NCBI GenBank assembly: GCA_017398545.1 | Contig: JAFQFT010000011.1 | Coordinates: forward strand, 1 to 64,000 | DNA length: 64,000 nucleotides | Source of the DNA: Bacilli bacterium | Lineage (GTDB): Bacteria; Bacillota_I; Bacilli_A; ML615J-28; CAG-313 | Reading direction: 5' to 3' | Shown here: piece by piece, positions 43,382 to 51,989 of the stretch | How positions within the stretch are numbered: the first letter of the stretch is position 1 | How the letters are laid out: every line of letters starts with the position of its first letter | The notes under the pieces: model-generated | What the model saw: the letters and a program-made list of their open reading frames with translations, nothing else | Told to the model about the DNA's origin: nothing | Database searches by the model: none | Translations under genes and position numbers: made by a program

Positions 43382-44251
43382 TTAAATTACTATTGATTCA
43401 CTTATCGAAAATATTTTTTTTCCTAAATCTTTAATTGAATGTCCTAAATGATATAAACTATTTTGATCTATTATAATATATCTATCATGAACCTTAGTAG
43501 TATATCTAACGTTCAAACCCCCATACTGACTGTTAAACGCATTAATATCAATACCTAACAATCTTGAATTTATACTAGTATAAATAATAACTTGAACATT
43601 GTTTTTCTTTACTACTAATCTATCAAGTATTGTTCTATCTACATAATTATCAATTATTATAATTTCGTTATTGGCTTTTTCAATTAGCGATTGTACAAAT
43701 GCATACGCATCATAAATCTCTCCATCAAAAAATAATTGTGAATTTTTAAATTCATGAGGCTTGTACTCTTTTTCAATACAACTAACTCTTTCATCTAAAG
43801 ATTCGACTTTATTAATCAATTTAACATAATTTTCATTAGTAACTAATGATCTTTCTTCATTTATAACATAACCTTTTAATAGATATTCCTTTAATACATT
43901 ATTAGCCCATTTTCTAAATATTACTCCCATTATTGAGTTAACTCTATATCCAACCGAAATAATTACATCTAAATTAAATAATTTTATGTCTACTTTTGTT
44001 TTTCTCATCTTTCCAGTACGTGGATCATATTTATTTAGCTCAGTTGCAAAAAATGCAACACAGCTATTTTCATCTAATTCATTTATTTGAAATATATTTT
44101 TTATATGTCTTGAAATAACAGATTTATCTCTCTCAAACAACAAAGCAATTTGATCTAATGAAAGCCATATCGTATTTTCAAAAGGAGATACCTTAACATC
44201 TATTTCCAAATTATTATTATTAAACTTTATTATTTCATAAATTTCCTTCAT
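43382..44251 (-). CDS. RhuM-family protein with C-terminal PLD-like domain
   Basis: 289 residues. N-terminal RhuM part: TIWLSLDQIALLFERDKSVISRH, VDIKLFNLDVIISVGYRVNS, FRKWANNVLKEYLLKGY. The C-terminal half (about 170-289) has IIIIDNYVDRTILDRL and HDRYIIIDQNSLYHLGHSIKDLGKK, a phospholipase-D-like fold in which HxK appears as HDR. Such two-part proteins occur in mobile and defence regions; activity unproven. Start is coupled to the upstream XRE gene. Confidence 0.75.
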   Translation of the reverse strand: MKEIYEIIKFNNNNLEIDVKVSPFENTIWLSLDQIALLFERDKSVISRHIKNIFQINELDENSCVAFFATELNKYDPRTGKMRKTKVDIKLFNLDVIISVGYRVNSIMGVIFRKWANNVLKEYLLKGYVINEERSLVTNENYVKLINKVESLDERVSCIEKEYKPHEFKNSQLFFDGEIYDAYAFVQSLIEKANNEIIIIDNYVDRTILDRLVVKKNNVQVIIYTSINSRLLGIDINAFNSQYGGLNVRYTTKVHDRYIIIDQNSLYHLGHSIKDLGKKIFSISESIVI

Positions 44252-44552
44252 GTGTTCCCTCCATTAATTCTACCCCTCTTAAAATAACATCTAATTCAGT
44301 ATTTAACGCACTTGCATATTTAACTAAAAAGAATATAGTTGGTGAATTACTCATGTTTTCAAATCTAGTAATTTGTTGACGCATTACACCCATTTTTTCA
44401 GCAATCTCTTGTTGAGTGTAACCGGATTTTTCTCTTAAAAATATAAATTGCATTACTATTTTAGCTCTAAGCCATAGTTCTTGTTCTTCGATTGCCATTT
44501 CTTTTAATTCATTATGATTGTAAATTTCTAACACTTTATTTAAATTTTTCAT
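44235..44552 (-). CDS. XRE-family regulator, partner of the RhuM-PLD gene
   Basis: 105 residues; helix-turn-helix at about 42-75 (GYTQQEIAEKMGVMRQQITRFEN). N-terminal helix LWLRAKIVMQFIFLREKSG resembles HigA/antitoxin-type regulators. Overlaps the RhuM start by 17 nt. May act as antitoxin-like repressor of the pair. Confidence 0.75.
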   Translation of the reverse strand: MKNLNKVLEIYNHNELKEMAIEEQELWLRAKIVMQFIFLREKSGYTQQEIAEKMGVMRQQITRFENMSNSPTIFFLVKYASALNTELDVILRGVELMEGTHEGNL

Positions 44553-44845
44553 ACTTACACCTCAATTGTATTGTATCATATCTTTACAATCTTCGCAACA
44601 TTTTTGTTTCATTATATTAAAAAATCTAACTTAGATATAGATATGTAATTTAACCTAATATACTACAAAAATTTCCTGATCATAAAAATATACTAACTTA
44701 TATAAACTTGCAATTTGCGTTTTTAGCAAATTCCCTTATGTATTAATTTTTTATCATTTAATACATCTACTTTAAATTTTTCAATTGCTAACTTCTCTCT
44801 TATAAAAATAAAACTAGGTATTCTATTTTTATCAATAAAATGTTT
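44553..44845. other. AT-rich stretch, possible gene remnant on the minus strand
   Basis: No intact gene. On the minus strand, 44723 to about 44840 is open without a start codon (reads IDKNRIPSFIFIREKLAIEK...HKGIC) and ends exactly where yjcZ copy 3 begins. It could be the tail of a gene cut by an insertion; weak. Confidence 0.3.
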
Positions 44846-44921
44846 TCAACCTAACTATGGCTACGCTTTAATTCTAGTATTATTCATTTTATTAGTAATT
44901 ATCGGTACTGCAAGATGGTAA
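44846..44921 (+). pseudogene. yjcZ copy 3, no start, internal 57-nt deletion
   Basis: Begins at the same TCAACC as copy 2, then lacks 57 nt between two TATGG repeats, in frame. The remaining bases are identical to copy 1. A terminator of the same type (GGAGC...GCTCC) follows, then the mscL promoter. Confidence 0.85.
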
Positions 44922-44968
44922 TAATTTAATTAAAAAGGAGCAGTTGCTCCTTTTTTTTGTTATTTTTT

Positions 44969-44997
44969 TTTACAAATTAATAATAATATGATATAAT
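44969..44997 (+). promoter_or_regulatory. mscL promoter
   Basis: TTTACA, 17 nt, TATAAT, just after the copy 3 terminator. Confidence 0.75.
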
Positions 44998-45020
44998 ATA
45001 TCCATAAAGAGGTGATTTAT

Positions 45021-45611
45021 ATGGCAAAAAATAAAAAAGTTAAAAAACCAGGAATTCTAGCAGAATTCAAACAATTCATTACACGTGGTAATGTTGTTGA
45101 TATGGCAACTGGGGTTATTGTTGCAAGTGCATTTACTAAAATCGTAACATCACTTACTAATAACGTATTCTTACCTTTAGTTAACTATATCGTATTCTTA
45201 CTTACTGGTGGTAAAGAAGTATTATTAATCACAGTACTTAACGGTGAGGATTACTTAGTTGAAACAACTGATGCTGCAGGTGTTGTGACTTCTTCTGTTA
45301 ACCCAGAATGTATATATATTAACTGGGGTATTGTTGTTGAAGCAATTATCAACTTTATCTTAATTGCTGCTATTATTTTTACAATTGTAAAAGTAATTAA
45401 TTCTACACGTAAAAAACTTGATGCAATCAAAGCTAAAGCTAATGAAGATGAACTTGCTGCTAAGAAAGCTGAAGAGGAAGAAGCTGCAAGAATCGCTGCT
45501 ATTGAAGCAGAAAAAGCTGCTATCGCAAAAGCTGCTGCTGACAAGGCTAAAGCTGAAGAAACTTCAACTAATGCATTACTTGTAGAAATTATTAATTTAC
45601 TTAATAAATAA
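45021..45611 (+). CDS. mscL: large-conductance mechanosensitive channel
   Basis: 196 residues from the ATG behind GAGGTG. N-terminal FKQFITRGNVVDMATGVIVASAFTKIV is the MscL pore helix; second helix at about 107-127. Releases solutes on hypo-osmotic shock. Longer than the usual 130-150: after the second helix comes about 60 residues of Ala/Glu/Lys (EEEEAARIAAIEAEKAAIAK) predicted as an extended coiled coil. An internal loop (about 65-95) is also enlarged. Confidence 0.93.
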   Translation: MAKNKKVKKPGILAEFKQFITRGNVVDMATGVIVASAFTKIVTSLTNNVFLPLVNYIVFLLTGGKEVLLITVLNGEDYLVETTDAAGVVTSSVNPECIYINWGIVVEAIINFILIAAIIFTIVKVINSTRKKLDAIKAKANEDELAAKKAEEEEAARIAAIEAEKAAIAKAAADKAKAEETSTNALLVEIINLLNK

Positions 45612-45619
45612 TTAGAATT

Positions 45620-45652
45620 AAACTACGAATCATTTTGGTTCGTAGTTTTTTT
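45620..45652 (+). terminator. mscL terminator
   Basis: AAACTACGAA / TTCGTAGTTT followed by T-run. Confidence 0.85.
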
Positions 45653-45706
45653 CTTGATAAATTCATATAATTATAGTATAATTAAAATATGTGAGGTATA
45701 ATTATT

Positions 45707-46285
45707 ATGATTACAATGAAAGATGTTATTAGAGAAGGAAATCCATTATTAAAAGAAAAATCAGTTGATGTTAAAATTCCTTTATCTAAAGAAGATGAAC
45801 AGTTGATGATTGATATGATGGAATATGTATATAATTCATGTGATCCAGAACTAAATGAAAAATATGACTTACGTCCTGCTGTTGGACTTGCTGCTCCACA
45901 ACTTGGTATTTTAAAGAAAATGATTGCAATTGTAGCACCAGATGAAAATGGTGAGGAACATGAATTTGCACTTATTAATCCTAAACTAATTAGTTATTCA
46001 GATGAACTTACATACTTAGAAGGTGGTGAAGGATGTTTATCTGTTGATAGAGCATGTAATTCATTAATTCACCGTCCTGCAAGAGTAACTTTTGAAGCAT
46101 ACTTTTATGATTTAGATACAGGCAAATTAGAGAAAAAACGAATGAGACTAAAAGGGTACTTAGCAGTAGTATTCCAACATGAGTATGATCATTTAAATGG
46201 TATTTTATTTGTGGACCGTGAAAATAAAGAAAATCCATATTATATTCCAGAAAATTCTAAACCAATTAAATTTAATGAAGAATAG
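45707..46285 (+). CDS. def: peptide deformylase
   Basis: 192-residue metalloenzyme removing the formyl group from nascent proteins. All three motifs are visible: GLAAPQLG, EGCLSV and QHEYDHLNG (metal ligands Cys, His, His). Insertions between strands give the type-2 Gram-positive form. TATAAT about 30 nt before the start. Confidence 0.96.
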   Translation: MITMKDVIREGNPLLKEKSVDVKIPLSKEDEQLMIDMMEYVYNSCDPELNEKYDLRPAVGLAAPQLGILKKMIAIVAPDENGEEHEFALINPKLISYSDELTYLEGGEGCLSVDRACNSLIHRPARVTFEAYFYDLDTGKLEKKRMRLKGYLAVVFQHEYDHLNGILFVDRENKENPYYIPENSKPIKFNEE

Positions 46286-46322
46286 AAAAAAGATAGAAAG
46301 TTTTTGAACTTTCTATCTTTTA
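46286..46322. terminator. bidirectional terminator between def and HAD gene
   Basis: AGATAGAAAGTT / AACTTTCTATCT flanked by A- and T-runs. Confidence 0.85.
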
Positions 46323-47105
46323 TTTTTCATTTAAAACATATTTTCTAACTGCATCTGCAAGGCCACCTTCTTCAATTAGTCCAGTGATATATGTTGCAGC
46401 AGATTTAGCAGCAGGAGTACATTTACCCATTACAATGCTCGTATTACATAATTTAAACATTGGAACATCATTATCAGAATCGCCAAATGCATATGTATTT
46501 TTAATATCATAATTCATAATTTCTGTAATTTTTTTAATTCCTGTTGCTTTATCACGATTAGCAGGTATTACGTCAGCTCCAAATACACCCCATTTAAAGA
46601 ATGTTAATTCTTTAAAGTTCTTGCTTGTTTTATCTATTTCATCATTATTTCCAAGTAACCAAAATTGAATTACTTCACTAAAATAAAAATCATCTTCTTC
46701 TTTTAATAATATATATGGTCCAGGTACATTTCTATCAAATGATACTTTAATTTCATCATTAAAATACATTCTTAAGTTACCATGTAATGTAGATGCTGAA
46801 AAAGATATTTTATTTTTAATCATAAATGTAACAACATTTTTTACAAGATCTTTATCTATGAAATCATAATAAGTTTTATCACCAATAATAAGGTGACCAC
46901 CATTCGCAAGATTAAGTCCTGTAAAATAAGGAACTATATGTTCAACATCATTTAATGTATCACGCCCTCTACCACTAGATAAATATAAATCAATATCTGG
47001 ATTATTTGATAATTCTTTTAATACTTCTAATGTAGATGGTTCTACAATTCTTTTTTTAGGCGTAAGTAGTGTTCCATCAACATCAAAGAATAATACTTTT
47101 TTCAT
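46320..47105 (-). CDS. Cof-type HAD-superfamily phosphatase
   Basis: 261 residues. Motif I DVDGTL (nucleophile Asp8), a C2-type cap in the middle, and motif IV GDSDNDVPMFKLC. Dephosphorylates small phosphate metabolites, sugar phosphates or flavin precursors; substrate unknown. Last gene of the long minus-strand series, 1 nt after the RNase J gene. Confidence 0.88.
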   Translation of the reverse strand: MKKVLFFDVDGTLLTPKKRIVEPSTLEVLKELSNNPDIDLYLSSGRGRDTLNDVEHIVPYFTGLNLANGGHLIIGDKTYYDFIDKDLVKNVVTFMIKNKISFSASTLHGNLRMYFNDEIKVSFDRNVPGPYILLKEEDDFYFSEVIQFWLLGNNDEIDKTSKNFKELTFFKWGVFGADVIPANRDKATGIKKITEIMNYDIKNTYAFGDSDNDVPMFKLCNTSIVMGKCTPAAKSAATYITGLIEEGGLADAVRKYVLNEK

Positions 47106-47106
47106 A

Positions 47107-48981
47107 CTATCTTATCTTTTTAATGGAAACAACAATTAATGGTTTACGGTCCATTTTATTATATATAAATTGATACATTTGATTTGCTATTTGACGTTCT
47201 AATGCACTAAATGAAAGATTAGAATTATCTTTATTTAAATTATTATATATTTCAACACACTTGTTTGATAACATTGAAATTAACTCATCTGCCTTATCTG
47301 GAGTTGAAAAGCCATTAAGTGTTACTATCGGTTTATTAATAATCTCTTTTTTCTTATTAATAAAGAAAGTTGCACTAACTAATCCTTCATCAGCCATCTT
47401 TCTTCTTTCTTTTAGAACATTACTGTCAACATCAGATAATGATCCATCTAAATATACATCGGATGCTTTAACTGCATCTTTTATAACAGTAGCACCAGTA
47501 TTATTAATATTTAGTACATCACCAGGTGCAAGAACAAAACAGTTTTCTTTTTTAAGTCCTAAACCTAGTGCAATTTCAACATGCTTTCTCAACATGAAAT
47601 ATTCACCATGTACAGGAACAAAGTATTTTGGTTTCATAAATGATAACATCATTCTAAGTTCGTTTTGCGATGCATGTCCTGTTGTATGTGTATCTGTAAG
47701 TGGGTTGTTTTTTATTACGTGTGCTCCTGCATGAACTAGGTTATTAATATTTCTATTAATAAATTGTTCATTACCAGGAATAGGTTTAGAAGAATAAATT
47801 ATTGTATCATCAGGTAGCAACTGAATTTGTTTATGAGTGCCTGCTGCAATTCTAGATAATGCCGCAAGAGGTTCACCTTGTGAACCAGTACAAAGAATTG
47901 TAACATGCTCAGTTTCAATCTTCTTTAATTCTCTAGCACGAAGAATCCAACCTTTTGGAGCATCAATATAATTAAGCTTAATAGCTGCTTCTATTGTTTT
48001 TTCCATACTATGACCAAATACAATAACTTTTCTACCACATTCAATTGATGATGCAATTATTTGTTGTACACGATATACATTAGATGCAAAAGTTGCTACA
48101 ATAATTCTACCTTCAATTTGATGGAATAAACTATCTAGTGTTTCTGCAATCTTTCTTTCACTTGATGAAAATTCATCAATGTTAGCGTTAGTACTTTCTG
48201 ATAACAAACATACAACGCCTTCTTCACCAAGTCTAGTCATCTTATGAAAATCAGACATATGACCAAGTGGACTAAAGTCAAACTTAAAGTCACCACTATT
48301 TACAACATAACCATACTTAGTTTTTATTGCCATCCCATATGAATCTGGAATTGAGTGATTTGTTCTAAAAAATGAAACACTTGTGTTTTTATATTCAATT
48401 ACATCATCACTTGTAAATTCTTTTAAGTTATATTCAATATCAGGAAATTCTGCTAATTTATTTTGAATTAAAGGTACCGCAATACCAGCAGCATAAATAG
48501 TTGGAATTTTTACTTTTTGTAGTAAAAATGGTAATCCACCAATATGATCTTCATGTCCATGTGTTATAAATAAACCTGCAATACGACTTTCATTTTCAAC
48601 TAGATGCGTAAAATCAGGAATGATATAGTTTACACCATGAACATCATCATCAGCAAACAGTACTCCCGCATCAATAACGATGATTTCATCATCTACTTCT
48701 ACAACATACATGTTCATTCCAACAACACCTAAACCACCTAGTGAATAAACTTTTACATTTTGTTCTTTAACAACTGGTTTTCTCCCTAATTCTTTTCTTG
48801 GTTTATATTTAACAACTTTTTTAGGTTCAACAGAAACATCAGTTGCAACTTCATTATTAGGTTCTTTCACTGGACTATTATTTACAACTTGTTCAGTATT
48901 TTGTTGTTTATTATTAGTTGGTTTTTTCTTCTTATAATATTTCTTTGGTTTATTAGAACTATTAGGTTGTTTATTTTCCAT
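47107..48981 (-). CDS. rnj: ribonuclease J
   Basis: 624-residue metallo-beta-lactamase/beta-CASP ribonuclease for mRNA decay and rRNA maturation. Zinc motif THGHEDHIGG, beta-CASP domain with FASNVYRVQQI and TGSQGEPLAALSRIA, HTTGHASQNE, and VPVHGEYFMLRKH. The first 68 residues are a Lys/Asn/Pro-rich extension before the usual start (VKVYSLGGLGVVGMNM), probably RNA-binding. Only one RNase J is in this window, so J1 or J2 cannot be decided. Confidence 0.93.
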   Translation of the reverse strand: MENKQPNSSNKPKKYYKKKKPTNNKQQNTEQVVNNSPVKEPNNEVATDVSVEPKKVVKYKPRKELGRKPVVKEQNVKVYSLGGLGVVGMNMYVVEVDDEIIVIDAGVLFADDDVHGVNYIIPDFTHLVENESRIAGLFITHGHEDHIGGLPFLLQKVKIPTIYAAGIAVPLIQNKLAEFPDIEYNLKEFTSDDVIEYKNTSVSFFRTNHSIPDSYGMAIKTKYGYVVNSGDFKFDFSPLGHMSDFHKMTRLGEEGVVCLLSESTNANIDEFSSSERKIAETLDSLFHQIEGRIIVATFASNVYRVQQIIASSIECGRKVIVFGHSMEKTIEAAIKLNYIDAPKGWILRARELKKIETEHVTILCTGSQGEPLAALSRIAAGTHKQIQLLPDDTIIYSSKPIPGNEQFINRNINNLVHAGAHVIKNNPLTDTHTTGHASQNELRMMLSFMKPKYFVPVHGEYFMLRKHVEIALGLGLKKENCFVLAPGDVLNINNTGATVIKDAVKASDVYLDGSLSDVDSNVLKERRKMADEGLVSATFFINKKKEIINKPIVTLNGFSTPDKADELISMLSNKCVEIYNNLNKDNSNLSFSALERQIANQMYQFIYNKMDRKPLIVVSIKKIR

Positions 48982-49026
48982 TTGTTTCCTCCTTTCCTCA
49001 TAATTTTTATATTTTAATAAATATTT

Positions 49027-49893
49027 TTATTTATTTATTTCATTTTCAAATAAGTGAAATACTTCTAGTGTAGCTTCTGCGTCATGTAATGCATTATGAT
49101 CTTGAATTTCCATTGGAGGTTTTGCACCTAAAAGTTCAAATGCAGCATATAGTCCAATATCATTTTTAATCCCATAATAGTTTTTAATAATTTGCATTAA
49201 GTTAACAAAATTCTTACGTTCTGTAACTGGTTTAACATTATGTAACTTATATGACTTATCAATCATTAAATAATCATTTTTACCCCATACATAAATTGTA
49301 GGTTGATAAAACATCATGTAGTCTTTTAACTTATTATAAAACTTTGAATAATATGGAGCATGTTCTAACTTTTCTTTTGATACATGAATAAACTCCATCA
49401 TTCTATCACTTATACCCAGTTTACATTTAGGTCTAATTAGTCCCACAGCAGAATCAATAATATTACCATTTGAATCTTCTATATACATTCCATATTGAAC
49501 AATTTCCGAATAGAAAACCTCACCACTAGAATGATTATAGTTATATGGTGGCATTGTAAATTCTAAATCAATAAATAAACGATATCCATCTTTTTTAAGG
49601 AGTTTTCTTACTCCTTCTTTAATTGTTTGAATATCATAATATACAATAGTTTTTCTACCCACATGACGAACTAACTTAATAAAGTTAATAACATCATAAG
49701 CTATAAAACGACCATATTTTTTCTCTTCATCAAAAGCTTTAAAAAAGACATACAAACCTTCTTGTAAATAAGGCTGAAACTTTTTCATTTGGCTTCTTGT
49801 TAGACGAAAATGATAGATACGTTTTTTATATAAGATTTCAAAGATTCTGTCATCTTCGTAAACATTTCTTATTCTACCACAAAAGGTTTGCAT
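49027..49893 (-). CDS. DEDDh 3'-5' exonuclease-like protein
   Basis: 288 residues. Residues about 1-85 are an unrecognised basic beta-rich domain (FCGRIRNVYEDDRIFEILYK). The second part is an exonuclease fold: FIDLEFTMPP (DxE), YVWGKNDYLMIDK, and HDAEATLEVFH (HD...AD-type third motif). Related to sporulation inhibitor KapD/exoribonuclease families by shape; the true substrate is unknown. Lies between RNase J and gerE. Confidence 0.75.
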   Translation of the reverse strand: MQTFCGRIRNVYEDDRIFEILYKKRIYHFRLTRSQMKKFQPYLQEGLYVFFKAFDEEKKYGRFIAYDVINFIKLVRHVGRKTIVYYDIQTIKEGVRKLLKKDGYRLFIDLEFTMPPYNYNHSSGEVFYSEIVQYGMYIEDSNGNIIDSAVGLIRPKCKLGISDRMMEFIHVSKEKLEHAPYYSKFYNKLKDYMMFYQPTIYVWGKNDYLMIDKSYKLHNVKPVTERKNFVNLMQIIKNYYGIKNDIGLYAAFELLGAKPPMEIQDHNALHDAEATLEVFHLFENEINK

Positions 49894-49908
49894 AAACGTT
49901 TGTCCTTT

Positions 49909-50115
49909 CTAAAATTTAATTTCATCCATTTTAATTAATTCTAAAATGGCTTGACTTCTTCCTTTTACACCAAGTTTTTGTATAACATTAGATATATGAT
50001 TTCTTACAGTTTTAGATGTAATATCTAATTTTTCTGCAATCATTTCTGTATCATATTGTTTTACTAAAAGTTCAAATATTTGACGCTCTCTTGGTGTTAG
50101 AAAATTATTATTCAT
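49909..50115 (-). CDS. gerE: GerE-like late sporulation transcription factor
   Basis: 68 residues, a bare LuxR-type helix-turn-helix: LTPRERQIFELLVKQYDTEM, then TVRNHISNVIQKLGVKGRSQAILELIKM. This last stretch is almost the same as in Bacillus GerE, which controls coat genes in the mother cell. No receiver domain, as expected. The ATG at 50115 follows AAGGTGAT. Bacillus also has gerE near uvrC. A sigma-K-like promoter lies 24-51 nt upstream. Confidence 0.88.
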   Translation of the reverse strand: MNNNFLTPRERQIFELLVKQYDTEMIAEKLDITSKTVRNHISNVIQKLGVKGRSQAILELIKMDEIKF

Positions 50116-50138
50116 TTTAATCACCTTTTCCTTCTATT

Positions 50139-50166
50139 TATTTTATGAAGAAAAAAGTATATTTGT
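50139..50166 (-). promoter_or_regulatory. sigma-K-like promoter of gerE
   Basis: Minus strand ACA, 16 nt, CATAAAATA, in the gap between uvrC and gerE. In Bacillus gerE is transcribed by sigma-K, which supports the reading. Confidence 0.6.
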
Positions 50167-50173
50167 TACCTCT

Positions 50174-51970
50174 TTATTTAGCATTTAGTTTATTTAATAA
50201 TTCTTCAGCAATTTTTTTAGGAATTCCAAGTGAAACTAACTTTTCTACACTACTAGAAGCTATTTCTTCAATTGAATTAAATGCTTTTAAAAGTGTCATT
50301 TTTCTTCTTTTACCAATTCCTTCAACTTCATCTAGACTACTATTAAAAGTATTTTTAGTATGCGTTTCTTTAAAGAATGTTATCGCAAATCTATGAACTT
50401 CATCTTGCATTGCCTCTAATAACAAAAATAAATTAGAATGTTTATCAATTTCTATTTCCACTAAATCTTTTGTAACAATAGCTTTTGTACGGTGACGATC
50501 ATCTTTTTCAAGTCCCATTAGATATATATCACTAATACCTAATTTTTCAAATACCACTTTAGCTGCTCTTACTTGAGGAATACCTCCATCAACAATTACA
50601 AGATTAGGCTTTCTTAAATTATCTTTTAAAACTCTTGTATATCTTCTTGTTAGGACTTCTTGCATTGTATGATAATCATCGGCACCAATAACTGTTTTTA
50701 TATTATACTTCCTATAATCTTTAGGAGATCTAATCCCATCAATATATGTAACCATCGCTGATATTGGACTAGCACCTTGAATATTAGAGTTATCAAATAA
50801 TTCTATTACTTTTGGATAACTAATATTAAGAAGATTAGATAGTTCTATTAATGGTTCCTTAGTTTTAGATAATTTAATTAATCTTAATTTATCTAAATTA
50901 TCTAAATTATTTTTCGCATTTTCACAAACTAAATCAACTAACTTCTTCTTTATTCCTCTTACAGGAACATATGTTTTTACATTTAATAATTCACTTATTA
51001 TATTAATACCTTCTATATATGGTGTAAGAATTTCAGATGGAACTAATACATCTTTTGAATCATAAAAAGTATATATATAAGATACAAGTAAATCATCTAA
51101 ATTATCTACTACATCGAACACTTCTCCACTACGTTCAATTATTCTACCACTTCTCATATGTAACACTTGAACACATACCGTTTCATTAGCTACATAGAAA
51201 CCAAATATATCTCTAGTTTTACCATCATTTAATGTCATTGTTTGTTTTTCCATTAAACTAGTAACACTAGTAATAATATTACGATACTCAATAGCTTTTT
51301 CAAATTCTAAATTTTCACTAGCTACTTCCATCTTTTCTTTTAAAATATTTAAAAGTTCAGTATCGTTTCCATTTAAGAATTTAGAAACACTCGTAATATA
51401 TTCTTCATAATCATCTTTAGTAACAGTATTTTCACATGGTGCAAGACATTGTCCCATATCATAATATAAACAATGTTTCTTAGGTATTTGATTACATTTT
51501 CTAAACGGATATACTTTATTTAATATTTCACATGTATCACGACATGCAGAAACATTAGGATATGGACCAAATAATTTACCACTATTTTTTTTATTACCTA
51601 ATTTTACATCTCTTGTAACAATTAACCTTGGATGTGTTTCTTTAGTTAAACATATATAGGGGTATGTTTTATCATCCATAAGTAGGATATTATAATGAGG
51701 TCTGTATTCTTTAATAAAGTTATGTTCTAATAAAAATGCTTCTGTTTCACTTCGCGTAATAATATACTCAAAATCAACAACTTCAGATACCATTTGTGTA
51801 GTTTTTGCGTCATGACTTCCTGTAAAATAACTTTTAAGTCTATTTGCAAGAAGTTTTGCTTTACCTACATAAATAATGACACCATCTTTATTATACATTT
51901 GGTAGCAACCTGGTTTAAGTGGAACAAGTGAAAGTTTTGCCTTTATGTGTTCTAAAATCTTATCTTCCAT
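50174..51970 (-). CDS. uvrC: excinuclease ABC subunit C
   Basis: 598-residue nucleotide excision repair nuclease. N-terminal GIY-YIG domain (PGCYQMYNKDGVIIYVGKAK begins at about 19), four Cys around 153-180 (CRDTC...CNQIPKKHC...CLAPC), UVR motif about 205-240, RNase H-like C-terminal nuclease with VIVDGGIPQVRAA, and a HhH end (LDEVEGIGKRRKMTLLK). Cuts both sides of lesions with UvrB. Confidence 0.97.
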   Translation of the reverse strand: MEDKILEHIKAKLSLVPLKPGCYQMYNKDGVIIYVGKAKLLANRLKSYFTGSHDAKTTQMVSEVVDFEYIITRSETEAFLLEHNFIKEYRPHYNILLMDDKTYPYICLTKETHPRLIVTRDVKLGNKKNSGKLFGPYPNVSACRDTCEILNKVYPFRKCNQIPKKHCLYYDMGQCLAPCENTVTKDDYEEYITSVSKFLNGNDTELLNILKEKMEVASENLEFEKAIEYRNIITSVTSLMEKQTMTLNDGKTRDIFGFYVANETVCVQVLHMRSGRIIERSGEVFDVVDNLDDLLVSYIYTFYDSKDVLVPSEILTPYIEGINIISELLNVKTYVPVRGIKKKLVDLVCENAKNNLDNLDKLRLIKLSKTKEPLIELSNLLNISYPKVIELFDNSNIQGASPISAMVTYIDGIRSPKDYRKYNIKTVIGADDYHTMQEVLTRRYTRVLKDNLRKPNLVIVDGGIPQVRAAKVVFEKLGISDIYLMGLEKDDRHRTKAIVTKDLVEIEIDKHSNLFLLLEAMQDEVHRFAITFFKETHTKNTFNSSLDEVEGIGKRRKMTLLKAFNSIEEIASSSVEKLVSLGIPKKIAEELLNKLNAK

Positions 51971-51989
51971 TTAAACACCTATTAATAAA

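Larger units (their letters stand above)
28671..44921. mobile_element. accessory island between duplicated yjcZ segments
   Basis: The island runs from codon 3 of the complete yjcZ to the end of the last truncated copy, with a further copy at 42971. Both truncated copies begin at the same TCAACC. Inside are recombinase, ImmA/XRE-type regulation (mostly broken), defence-like pairs, repeats and pseudogenes; outside on both sides is ordinary core genome. The simplest reading is at least two successive integrations at one site, making segments of about 14.3 and 1.9 kb. The ends are inferred, not proven. Confidence 0.55.

Noticed and set aside
44723-44842. Minus-strand open stretch reading IDKNRIPSFIFIREK
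   Set aside because: No start codon, only about 38 codons; kept only as a possible remnant in the gap description.
45251-45544. Ala/Ser-rich open frame opposite mscL
   Set aside because: Shadow of the Ala/Glu/Lys tail of MscL.
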